Shown one piece after another: positions 1 to 5,549 of a DNA stretch of 23,259 nt. Within the stretch, counting starts at the first letter, position 1; every line of letters begins with the position of its first letter. The stretch comes from a virus. The stretch is from positions 1 through 23,259 of IMG/VR virus record IMGVR_UViG_3300030333_003615; one strand, 5' to 3'. Position numbers and translations under genes: made by a program. The notes under the pieces are model-generated. The model made no database searches. It saw only the letters and a program-made list of their open reading frames with translations, and was not told where the DNA came from.

Positions 1-750
1 GCGACCGTAATATTCAGGATCAAGGTTCTTAATATTCTCAGCCTTCTCATTAATCTCGTATCCGGTGATATCACCGTCGCTGCTACGCTGCTCCACCATC
101 CCCGGCGGCTGCGTAAAAAACTCCCAACCATCAGGCGCAACCAACGATAACTGCTCTTCCTGCGTCAGCCACTCAGGGGCCGGCATATCCCCCGACATAA
201 TCGCCCACCAGTGGTCGTCCTCGGGACTGTTCGTGTCCATGATGCAACCACTCCATGAACACCCCCCATCCTTCACCGCCGGGAACCGCCCCACGCGCAT
301 GGTCACAGCATCAACAATGCTCTTCCCACACTCCCTCGCCTCATTGATAAACGCACCCGTCAACTCCAGACTCAGCAACTTCTTCACATCGTCCGGGCGA
401 TCCAACGCCAGAAACAACACCTCCATCTCCATGTCGGCAAAACGGATCATGTGCGTGAACGGCGGCTGCCAATTGAACTTCCCGAAAATATCCTCCGGAA
501 ACCAATCCAGCCATGTCTTCACCGTCGTCGTCCGTAACTCCGGAAACGTATTCCGTATAATCGCAAACCGGGTATGACGCTTGCCCGTCAAAGGATTGGG
601 CGCCTGCTGGCTCCCGCGACGAAACAATTCCACACAACACGCCGCAGACTTCCCAGACCCAACCGGACCCCGAATGCCGCGAACAAACTTGTCACTCTTC
701 ATAAACTGGCGGGATATCTCACCAGACGGCTTATACCTAATTTCCGGCAT
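1..750 (-). CDS. terL: Terminase large subunit, N-terminal part (cut by window edge)
   Basis: This frame is open from the ATG at 750 through to base 1, giving 250 codons with no stop, so the C-terminal nuclease part lies outside the window. The large terminase is the ATP-driven motor that packages DNA into the prohead and cuts concatemers. A Walker A motif, GPVGSGKS, is at residues 28-35. A Walker B-like segment, ELTGAFINEARE, lies near residue 130, with the NE variant found in many podophage terminases instead of DE. The start overlaps the preceding small gene by 14 bases and has only a weak Shine-Dalgarno (GAG), which suggests translational coupling. Family assignment is firm; the exact subfamily is not determined. 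Confidence 0.93.
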   Translation of the reverse strand, partial: MPEIRYKPSGEISRQFMKSDKFVRGIRGPVGSGKSAACCVELFRRGSQQAPNPLTGKRHTRFAIIRNTFPELRTTTVKTWLDWFPEDIFGKFNWQPPFTHMIRFADMEMEVLFLALDRPDDVKKLLSLELTGAFINEARECGKSIVDAVTMRVGRFPAVKDGGCSWSGCIMDTNSPEDDHWWAIMSGDMPAPEWLTQEEQLSLVAPDGWEFFTQPPGMVEQRSSDGDITGYEINEKAENIKNLDPEYYGR

Positions 751-979
751 CTAGCTCGTAACTCGTCCCTTCCATGTGCCAATAAAGAAAACCCTTCTCA
801 GACCTCTCCTTATTCAGATACATGCGCCGACGCTCAACCTTAATTCCATAACGACGCTCAACCTTATTCAAACCAAGGTTAAGCCAAGCACGAAGCTCTT
901 CCTTCTGACGACCATCATCACGCTCAACCGCATACCACTTGCGTACACGGTACTTCGCTTTCGCATGAGGATACGTCAA
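737..979 (-). CDS. Hypothetical 80-aa basic protein upstream of terL
   Basis: An 80-residue protein rich in Lys, Arg, Glu and Tyr, with no membrane segment and no motif I recognise. The start is TTG at 979, supported by a GGAGG Shine-Dalgarno five bases upstream. Its end overlaps the terL start by 14 bases, so it is translated just before the terminase and is probably coupled to it. Position suggests an accessory role in packaging or simply a small late/early-late phage protein; function is unknown. Confidence 0.75.
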   Translation of the reverse strand: MTYPHAKAKYRVRKWYAVERDDGRQKEELRAWLNLGLNKVERRYGIKVERRRMYLNKERSEKGFLYWHMEGTSYELDAGN

Positions 980-993
980 AACAACCTCCGGTC

Positions 994-1209
994 TCAGCTT
1001 GCCAAGCCCCGGTCAATGCCAGTCTTCAATTGAAACATCGCCGTCTCCGGACCCAACGCCTCAATCAACTTATCCGCTTCCCAATCCGTCACATACTCAT
1101 TCGGATAATGACGAAAATGAACGCGCTTCACAACCTGACGCAGACGACGCAAATCCTCGTACTTCAAACTCGCTATCCAACCCGCATGAGGGTTATTCGT
1201 CGGGTCCAT
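994..1209 (-). CDS. Hypothetical 71-aa protein in terL operon
   Basis: A 71-residue, probably helical protein with many charged residues. It contains LKYEDLRRLRQVVKRVHFRH and then a WEADKLIEALGPE stretch; it may be a small DNA- or protein-binding helical domain, but I recognise no family. The ATG at 1209 overlaps the end of the upstream gene by 17 bases and is followed 14 bases after its stop by the next gene, so it belongs to the same minus-strand operon as terL. Confidence 0.7.
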   Translation of the reverse strand: MDPTNNPHAGWIASLKYEDLRRLRQVVKRVHFRHYPNEYVTDWEADKLIEALGPETAMFQLKTGIDRGLAS

Positions 1210-1399
1210 CCTTCTTACTCCGAGGCTTCCGAACAGGCTTCAGCGGCTCAATCTCACGCTCCAACTGATCCACGATCCGCTCCAAACCCTTTACATGGCT
1301 CAGCAAACGATGCGCGTAATTCACCTGACCCATCAACGGAACCATCCGAGACGAAACAGACTGAATGCGCTTCTTTAAATCAGCGATGTCCTGCTTCAT
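1193..1399 (-). CDS. Hypothetical 68-aa coiled-coil protein in terL operon
   Basis: The start chosen is the ATG at 1399, which overlaps the TGA of the upstream 25-aa gene as ATGA; the longer open frame back to 1525 would run through that gene and has no good ribosome site. The 68-residue product begins MKQDIADLKKRIQSV and shows heptad-like Leu/Ile/Val spacing across residues 4-50, then a basic tail (KPVRKPRSKKD). It looks like a short coiled coil with a basic tail. Function is unknown. Confidence 0.72.
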   Translation of the reverse strand: MKQDIADLKKRIQSVSSRMVPLMGQVNYAHRLLSHVKGLERIVDQLEREIEPLKPVRKPRSKKDGPDE

Positions 1400-1473
1400 T
1401 TCTTCTTCCGCCTCTTCTTCATCGGCTTCGTTCCCCGGGGATAAGGGGTCTTCTTTCCCTTGCTGTACGGCAT
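1396..1473 (-). CDS. Tiny Lys/Arg-rich peptide (25 aa), first gene of terL operon
   Basis: A 25-codon gene beginning MPYSKGKKTPYPRG and ending in KKRRKKK. It has a near-ideal Shine-Dalgarno (AAGGAG, five bases before ATG 1473) and its TGA overlaps the next ATG, both good signs that it is real despite its size. About half of the residues are Lys or Arg, so it should bind nucleic acid or another acidic surface. Small basic peptides of this look occur in other podophages; the function is not known. It is the first gene after operator O1. Confidence 0.7.
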   Translation of the reverse strand: MPYSKGKKTPYPRGTKPMKKRRKKK

Positions 1474-1509
1474 ATGAACTCCTTTTTGATATCGCCATAA
1501 GCGAAATCG

Positions 1510-1527
1510 AGGTGCATTGCTGCAACG
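1510..1527. promoter_or_regulatory. Operator O1 (TGGTGCA-N4-TGCACCA family)
   Basis: AGGTGCA-TTGC-TGCAACG matches O3 upstream of the HTH regulator at almost every position. It lies 37 bases upstream of the first gene of the minus-strand terL operon. Read on the minus strand, a TTGCAG within it could be a -35 box, with a poor -10 (GCTTAT) 17 bases on, the same arrangement as at O5. The binding protein is inferred. Confidence 0.6.
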
Positions 1528-1947
1528 TACCTTTGTGAGAAATTTTGTGGGGAGAGGGTTAGTTACGGTGAAGGTGGCGCAATTTTGGACCCCCCGGCCC
1601 CCATAAGTAACGTCTTGCCGCTTGGTGGCGGTGGGGTGCCTCAAGGTAACGGTTATCGTACGGGCGTCAGTGGGATCGCATGTAACACCACAGAACCACA
1701 ACACCCGTAGACACAACGAACAGCTATCGATAATCGCAACTCTTATACACTCACGAAACCCTGCTCGTATCCCACCTCTTATTTACAAACCAACAAACTA
1801 TTAACAAATCCCATTAGACAGAATCGGCCGCAAGCCTCGCCCCATGACGGTGTGCCTCACTTATGGGGGTCAGTGCTTGGAGGGCTCGACGAATATGTGC
1901 TTTCGTTCTGGCCGACCTGTGGTTTTCTCTCGGCTACCTGATTCATG

Positions 1948-1993
1948 GTGCCTGTTGGTGTCGCTTGCCTCGAGAAAACAGTGCCTGTTGGTG
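1948..1993. repeat. Direct repeat GTGCCTGTTGGTG x2, period 33 bp
   Basis: The 13-mer GTGCCTGTTGGTG occurs exactly at 1948-1960 and 1981-1993. The 33-bp period is close to three helical turns, which would suit a protein binding on one face, but it is also a multiple of three and could reflect a duplicated peptide (VPVG) in a 45-codon frame. Only two copies are present. Confidence 0.6.
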
Positions 1994-2101
1994 ATACCCG
2001 TCCGCAGAACGAAGAGCACATTTCGCGCCATCGATTCCGTCTTCGGTATGTGTGGGCAGAAGAAAACGCTCACTTAACTTAACCGAACTACGGAGATTAA
2101 A

Positions 2102-2623
2102 ATGCCTAAGAAAAGCACAGCAACGAAACTTTCTGAAATCATCATTGAAGCACTGGATTCGATCTCAGATGCACCGGAGACAACAGACGGACATCCGGGC
2201 AACTCACTCAGCCACGGATACAGCAACGAGTATCACAATTACAGCGTTAAGCTCTTCATGGAACGCAATCTTATGAAACAGCTTATGTGCGACAACGTGG
2301 GCAAAGACGGGAAGGTTTATCTCGGCGGATATAACTGGCTCGTCCAAGCTCACGCGAAAGCCAAAGCTGATGCCGCTGCTACCATCTCCGCATTCCACAA
2401 TCCGGGCGATGATGACACACGGCCAACGCGCTCTAAGCTGATCTCTACTGCACGCAAGGCAGACCGCATGGAACAGCAAGTCGCCGTTGCAGAGACCTTC
2501 ATGGAGGCTTTCCAAGCCGCCTACATTCACTACATGGGAACACCCTTCGAGCCGACAGAAGCTCAGCCTGAAACGGCAACCGACGAAGAACTCGATGCGC
2601 TGATGAAGAAATACGCATCCTAA
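2102..2623 (+). CDS. Hypothetical 173-aa protein
   Basis: A soluble, mixed-charge protein of 173 residues with no family I recognise. The ATG at 2102 has a GGAG six bases upstream. Residues 1-20 are basic and helical, the middle contains NKYSNEYHNYSV-like polar sequence, and the region around residues 110-145 is Ala-rich and helical; the C-terminus is acidic, then ends KKYAS. It is alone on the plus strand, flanked by minus-strand packaging genes, and ends in a hairpin shared with the convergent terS. This isolated, opposed position suggests an independently expressed accessory gene. Confidence 0.8.
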   Translation: MPKKSTATKLSEIIIEALDSISDAPETTDGHPGNSLSHGYSNEYHNYSVKLFMERNLMKQLMCDNVGKDGKVYLGGYNWLVQAHAKAKADAAATISAFHNPGDDDTRPTRSKLISTARKADRMEQQVAVAETFMEAFQAAYIHYMGTPFEPTEAQPETATDEELDALMKKYAS

Positions 2624-2638
2624 CTTCTCAACTCAACA

Positions 2639-2680
2639 GCACTGGCGCTCTTCACGGGGCGTCAGTGCACATTCTTCTCT
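2639..2680 (+). terminator. Hairpin terminator-like structure after 2102 gene
   Basis: GCACTGGCGC (2639-2648) pairs with GCGTCAGTGC (2659-2668) with one G-U wobble and a 10-base loop. The following bases are only pyrimidine-rich (ATTCTTCTCTATTT), not a clean T run. It lies between convergent genes and could stop transcription from either side. Confidence 0.5.
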
Positions 2681-2772
2681 ATTTCCACCAAAACGGAATG
2701 CTCGTACCTCGCATAAGTTAAGGGACGATCAGGGGGCCGTGATTGTTTGTGGCGTTTTAATTTTCTGTGGCG

Positions 2773-3180
2773 TTAATCCAGATCGATTCTTACGCTCACA
2801 TCGCCCTGTACGGTGACTTGTTTTCGTTCAGGTGGCTGCCAACCAGCACGATTTGCCATGTCTTTTGCGGCTTCTAACCTGACGTACTCACTCTTAGCTC
2901 CGGTCATTAACCGTTCTATAGAGCTTAAAGCCTTTGCTCCTCGCTCAGCAAAGCAAGACATCGTGAGTGCCTGCAAGTAAGCCTGAACGTGTGGTTTTGC
3001 TAGGGTTTTGGAAGCACTGACCACAGCCGAATGTTCTTTATAACCTGCTTGAATCGCAGCGGCTGTACCGGACATTCCCTCATATACAACATTAGCCACG
3101 AGCCGCCGCTGCTTGTGCGTTAAAGGTAACGCTAGTTCTTCAAGCTCGTTTTTGCTTGGCGCGGAGATCGGTTGGTTCAT
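2773..3180 (-). CDS. terS: Terminase small subunit
   Basis: A 135-aa protein that I assign to the small terminase (Terminase_2-like) family, the DNA-recognition partner of TerL. The N-terminal half carries the typical helix-turn-helix core: LTHKQRRLVANVVYEGMS followed by AAIQAGYKEHSA, then ASKTLAKPHVQAYLQ. The C-terminal part is helical with a short tail (TVQGDVSVRIDLD). The ATG at 3180 has no strong Shine-Dalgarno. A TTGACA lies upstream on the minus strand at 3241-3246 but I see no good -10 at the right distance. Unusually it is separated from terL by an opposed gene and by the region 1474-2101. Confidence 0.85.
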   Translation of the reverse strand: MNQPISAPSKNELEELALPLTHKQRRLVANVVYEGMSGTAAAIQAGYKEHSAVVSASKTLAKPHVQAYLQALTMSCFAERGAKALSSIERLMTGAKSEYVRLEAAKDMANRAGWQPPERKQVTVQGDVSVRIDLD

Positions 3181-3385
3181 ACAGAGAAGAAACCTACTGA
3201 ATGCTTAGGTCTATAACATAGGGAACCCTCAATTTCTTCGTGTCAACCCCCTAAATTATTTCTTTAATATCAATTCTTTATAGCTCAATTTAGAATGATT
3301 CACTCTTTTTCTCGGTGAATTTTAACATCACAGAGTGGGTCGCCATGGTCAGTAATGCTGACCTAACAACAGGAGAAACGTATCC

Positions 3386-3520
3386 ATGAAAACATCTGAG
3401 ATTATCGCACTCATTGATGATTGTGATAAACGCATCAAGGCGCTGATACTCACTCAAAAGATACGATCGCTGCCATTTCGGCAAGCATTGATGATTGTAA
3501 AAAAAGAAATGAGCGGCTGA
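3386..3520 (+). CDS. Small 44-aa protein, possibly frameshifted
   Basis: The ATG at 3386 has AGGAG ten bases upstream. The product starts MKTSEIIALIDDCDKRIKAL and is predicted helical. The DNA word ATTGATGATTGT occurs twice (about 3414 and 3488), but the second copy codes the same IDDC peptide only in the -1 frame, where the sequence reads ISASIDDCKKRNERLT and stops at about 3522. Joining the two frames near 3457 gives a more regular coiled-coil-like protein of about 45 residues, so a frameshift (real or from sequencing) is likely. No function is recognised. Confidence 0.5.
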   Translation: MKTSEIIALIDDCDKRIKALILTQKIRSLPFRQALMIVKKEMSG

Positions 3521-3540
3521 CCTGATACAACCACGACATC

Positions 3541-3611
3541 ATGACCGATCTGCGCGCCCGGCCCCGGCCCGAGGGGAGGGCCGGGCTTGCATCCCGGTCA
3601 TTCTTTTTTTT
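3541..3611 (+). terminator. Rho-independent terminator upstream of first early operon
   Basis: Outer stem ATGACCG (3541-3547) pairs with CGGTCAT (3595-3601); a very GC-rich inner stem GCCCGGCCC (3556-3564) pairs with GGGCCGGGC (3578-3586). A run of eight T follows at 3604-3611. It insulates the operon starting at 3650 from upstream transcription. Confidence 0.8.
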
Positions 3612-3619
3612 AACATAAC

Positions 3620-3637
3620 TGGTGCATTTATGCTCCA
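3620..3637. promoter_or_regulatory. Operator O2 upstream of first early operon
   Basis: TGGTGCA-TTTA-TGCTCCA is one base short of the perfect inverted repeat seen at O4. It lies just after the terminator and 12 bases before the ATG at 3650. A possible promoter is TTGCAT (3587-3592) and TAACAT (3611-3616) with an 18-base spacer, which would put the operator over the transcription start; this promoter overlaps the terminator stem and is uncertain. Confidence 0.6.
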
Positions 3638-3649
3638 CTGGAGGTTACA

Positions 3650-3757
3650 ATGGCAATTATGAAACTTGTTAAAGAAACGCTCATACCGACCGTTTTGCTC
3701 GCCTTAATGTGTCTGATCCTTCTTGTTGGCAGCGAAGCATTCTTCGGTGATTTGTAA
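3650..3757 (+). CDS. Small single-pass membrane protein (35 aa)
   Basis: The ATG at 3650 follows GGAGG with a five-base spacer. The 35-residue product has a short basic start (MAIMKLVKET), then one hydrophobic segment (roughly residues 11-27, LIPTVLLALMCLILLVG) and a short acidic end. It should sit in the inner membrane. It is the first gene after operator O2, so it is probably expressed early. Its end overlaps the next gene by 11 bases. Function is unknown; small early membrane peptides in phages often target host membrane processes, but nothing here proves that. Confidence 0.7.
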   Translation: MAIMKLVKETLIPTVLLALMCLILLVGSEAFFGDL

Positions 3758-3923
3758 TTTCTGCGAAAACACCGGTGCGATTTCCATCAGCATATACGGA
3801 AAGCTGCGGCCCGGTATCGATCAGAGATACAACATCGTTGATGCGTGTCCTGTCTGCACACGAACCGCTGAGAACCAATACCAGGAATACCTGAAGCAGT
3901 TACCTCCCAGGCAGTCTGAATAG
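3747..3923 (+). CDS. Small zinc-ribbon-like protein (58 aa)
   Basis: The start chosen is GTG at 3747, inside the end of the upstream membrane-peptide gene; TTG codons at 3723 and 3726 are alternatives. The product begins with a Cys-x2-Cys pair (CNFC) and has a second pair (CPVC) about 32 residues later, the spacing of a small zinc ribbon or treble-clef knuckle. The C-terminus is polar. The role is unknown; a structural zinc site and nucleic-acid or protein contact are inferred. It is the last gene before a strong terminator at 3958. Confidence 0.7.
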   Translation: MICNFCENTGAISISIYGKLRPGIDQRYNIVDACPVCTRTAENQYQEYLKQLPPRQSE

Positions 3924-3957
3924 GGGCAACCCACTCTCCTTTTCTGACTGCTAACTC

Positions 3958-4011
3958 GGCCGTGATGACTCTGCTTATCCCTTTCTCAGAGTTGTCACGG
4001 CCATTTTTTTT
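3958..4011 (+). terminator. Strong intrinsic terminator directly before ardC
   Basis: GGCCGTGATGACTCTG (3958-3973) pairs over all 16 positions, including two G-U pairs, with CAGAGTTGTCACGGCC (3987-4002). The loop has 13 bases and eight T follow (4004-4011). The T run merges with the ribosome site of ardC, whose ATG is at 4023, so there is no room for a promoter between them. Confidence 0.88.
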
Positions 4012-4022
4012 AAGGAAAAACG

Positions 4023-5009
4023 ATGCCTAACTACGGAGAAAACAAATTACACGAAGCGTGTAATGAAATCGCTGAAGAATTTATTGCCCAGCTCGAGGCA
4101 ATACAAAATTCAGACGCTAAATGGACAGCCCCTTGGTCAACCTCGGATCAGCGGCCTATCAATTATCTCACCACCACTCCTTACCGCGGCTTCAATGTCA
4201 TCCGACTGGCAATGACACAGGTTCGGCATGGCTACCGCTACCCTTACTGGCTGACCTTCAAACAGATGATGGCTGTCGCTTCAAAGATCGGCACGCCGCT
4301 CTCGAATAAAGGCACCAAGGGTACACTCACAGTTCACTACGGACGGCAGTTCAAAAAAGGCTGGCGCAAGCACGGCACCAGCATGGCAATACATTCTAAC
4401 GGCAGCGTCGTACCGATCGACAAAGCTACATACTTTGGCGTCAACGTCTTCCATCTCTACAACGTTGATCAGATCGAAGGCTGGCCTGAAGGCACGTTTG
4501 TAGATCCCGAACCGAAACCTGAAGTTCCTTTCACGAATGAACGCTGCCTTGCATGGCAGGAAGCAGCGCGAGGCAAGCTACCTCCCATTCTGGACAGTAG
4601 TCAGGCAGCATATGCAATGGAGCCTGACGTTGTTTATATGCCGAAACTGAATGAGTTCATCACGGATCAGCCGGAAGAAAACTGGTGGGCAACAGCACTA
4701 CACGAATATGTGCATTCAACCCGCCATGAAGATCGGGTCGGCAGACCGAAAGGACTGACCACCAAAGATTACGCACTTGAAGAACTCGTTGCTGAGTTCG
4801 GCGCTTCATTCCTTACCGGCTTCTTCGATTTCAAAAGCGACCTTCAACACCGTGAATATATCGCCGGCTACGCGAAGGCTATTCGCAATGATCCAAAGCA
4901 GATGTGGCACTGCGCCAAGGCAGCGGATCAGGCAGCAACTTGGCTGCTCGAAGCAGGCGGCCTCACATGGCCGAACCCACTCAAACAAGAGGAGAAACAA
5001 GCCGCATGA
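4023..5009 (+). CDS. ardC: ArdC-like antirestriction protein (ssDNA-binding domain plus zincin)
   Basis: A 328-aa protein of the ArdC/TraC-like family. ArdC proteins come mostly from plasmids and conjugative elements, bind ssDNA and protect incoming DNA from host restriction. The N-terminal half (about 10-150) is the ssDNA-binding DUF1738-type domain, with WTAPW near 34, INYLTTTPYRGFN at 46-58, YPYWLTFKQ near 73-81 and FGVNVFHLYNVDQ near 138-150. The C-terminal half is a metallopeptidase domain with HEYVH at 227-231 and a downstream EELVAEFGASFL (253-264) supplying the third ligand. The ribosome site AAGGAAA precedes ATG 4023. Length is normal and both domains look intact. Expression must pass the terminator at 3958-4011. 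Confidence 0.9.
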   Translation: MPNYGENKLHEACNEIAEEFIAQLEAIQNSDAKWTAPWSTSDQRPINYLTTTPYRGFNVIRLAMTQVRHGYRYPYWLTFKQMMAVASKIGTPLSNKGTKGTLTVHYGRQFKKGWRKHGTSMAIHSNGSVVPIDKATYFGVNVFHLYNVDQIEGWPEGTFVDPEPKPEVPFTNERCLAWQEAARGKLPPILDSSQAAYAMEPDVVYMPKLNEFITDQPEENWWATALHEYVHSTRHEDRVGRPKGLTTKDYALEELVAEFGASFLTGFFDFKSDLQHREYIAGYAKAIRNDPKQMWHCAKAADQAATWLLEAGGLTWPNPLKQEEKQAA

Positions 5010-5218
5010 ATATCACCAGCTTTGGATACGAATTTGAGGCGCACGCAACATGCGACTGCGGATCAGGTGAATATCCCCGAGCGATTTCAGATGCTCGCGG
5101 GATCTACATCTGCCGTGCCTGTCATGTTTGCGAAGACCGCAAGCTCTCTGGCTATAGACCAGAGATTTTTACCAACCCCCAGTATGCAGCAGACGAAAGG
5201 ATAGAGGACGATTTCTGA
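5006..5218 (+). CDS. Small cysteine-rich zinc-ribbon protein (70 aa)
   Basis: The ATG at 5006 overlaps the ardC stop as ATGA, so the two are translationally coupled. The product contains CDCGSGEYPRAI (16-27), then DARGIYICRACHVCEDRKL (29-47), with five Cys in two clusters, and ends in SGYRPEIFTNPQY. This pattern recurs in small hypothetical proteins of alphaproteobacterial phages and plasmids as I remember them; it predicts a structural zinc site. The role is unknown, possibly with ArdC during establishment. Confidence 0.8.
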   Translation: MNITSFGYEFEAHATCDCGSGEYPRAISDARGIYICRACHVCEDRKLSGYRPEIFTNPQYAADERIEDDF

Positions 5219-5228
5219 TACCGACATC

Positions 5229-5549
5229 ATGACACAGATCATCTCGCACGAAAACATGATGCTGCACTTTCGTGAAGCGAGATGGTTTGTGGCAGGTGAA
5301 AACATCCCTTTTCGAATGGACAAAGCAACGTTCTGGCGGCTGCTGCGACAGCACCGGGCATATCTTATTCGAAATAACATCCCCTTTAAAATCCGACAGG
5401 AGGCCATTGATGCAGACACAAGAGATTCCCTTATCAGAACTCATTTCCAGCTCGCTGAATCCGCGATCGAACGTGGAGACCGCGTTTCGGGATCAATTGA
5501 AGACCTCGATCTTGAACTCGGGTTTGATGACTCCCCTAACAGTTCGTAA
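5229..5549 (+). CDS. Hypothetical 106-aa protein overlapping the parB-like gene
   Basis: An open frame filling the gap between the zinc-ribbon gene and the ParB-like gene. Its first 60 residues look like a real protein (WFVAGENIPFRMDKATFWRL, then RAYLIRNNIPFKIRQ), but the last 46 codons run in another frame through the clearly real start of the ParB-like gene. No Shine-Dalgarno precedes ATG 5229; the ATGs at 5256-5261 are alternatives. Either it is a genuine gene with 140 bases of dual coding, or only an open stretch with a leader function. No family is recognised. Confidence 0.5.
   Translation: MTQIISHENMMLHFREARWFVAGENIPFRMDKATFWRLLRQHRAYLIRNNIPFKIRQEAIDADTRDSLIRTHFQLAESAIERGDRVSGSIEDLDLELGFDDSPNSS

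Larger units (their letters stand above)
1474..2101. other. Long non-coding or poorly coding region between terL operon and 2102 gene
   Basis: About 630 bases without a convincing gene. It holds the leader of the minus-strand terL operon with operator O1 (1510-1527), a C/G run (1591-1602), a visibly G-poor plus strand from about 1690 to 1815, a CCCCAT/ATGGGG hairpin (1840-1868), and a 13-bp direct repeat (1948-1993). Open frames of 60-77 codons on both strands overlap one another and lack ribosome sites. A 45-codon frame at 1945-2082 reads MVPVGVACLEKTVPVGD and could be a small gene, but it has no Shine-Dalgarno. The place between the terminase genes makes a packaging site or origin possible; no defining motif is seen. 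Confidence 0.5.

Noticed and set aside
65-577. 170-codon plus-strand open frame over the terL gene
   Set aside because: It is the antisense shadow of terL, which has a clear Walker A motif in the minus frame; the plus product has no protein-like pattern.
1030-1500. 156-codon plus-strand open frame opposite the small terL-operon genes
   Set aside because: Its product is a low-complexity antisense reading; the minus-strand genes have ribosome sites and coupled starts.
1844-2077. 77-codon plus and 67-codon minus frames around 1844-2077
   Set aside because: They overlap on opposite strands, have no ribosome sites and no recognisable pattern; kept only as part of the non-coding description.
3347-3363. 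GGTCAG/CTGACC hairpin before the gene at 3386
   Set aside because: Six-base stem with no T run and no second copy; too weak to call a terminator or operator.
5272-5409. N-terminal extension of the ParB-like frame to 5272
   Set aside because: The extra 46 residues are not protein-like, and ATG 5410 has a strong GGAGG ribosome site and starts exactly at the ParB domain.
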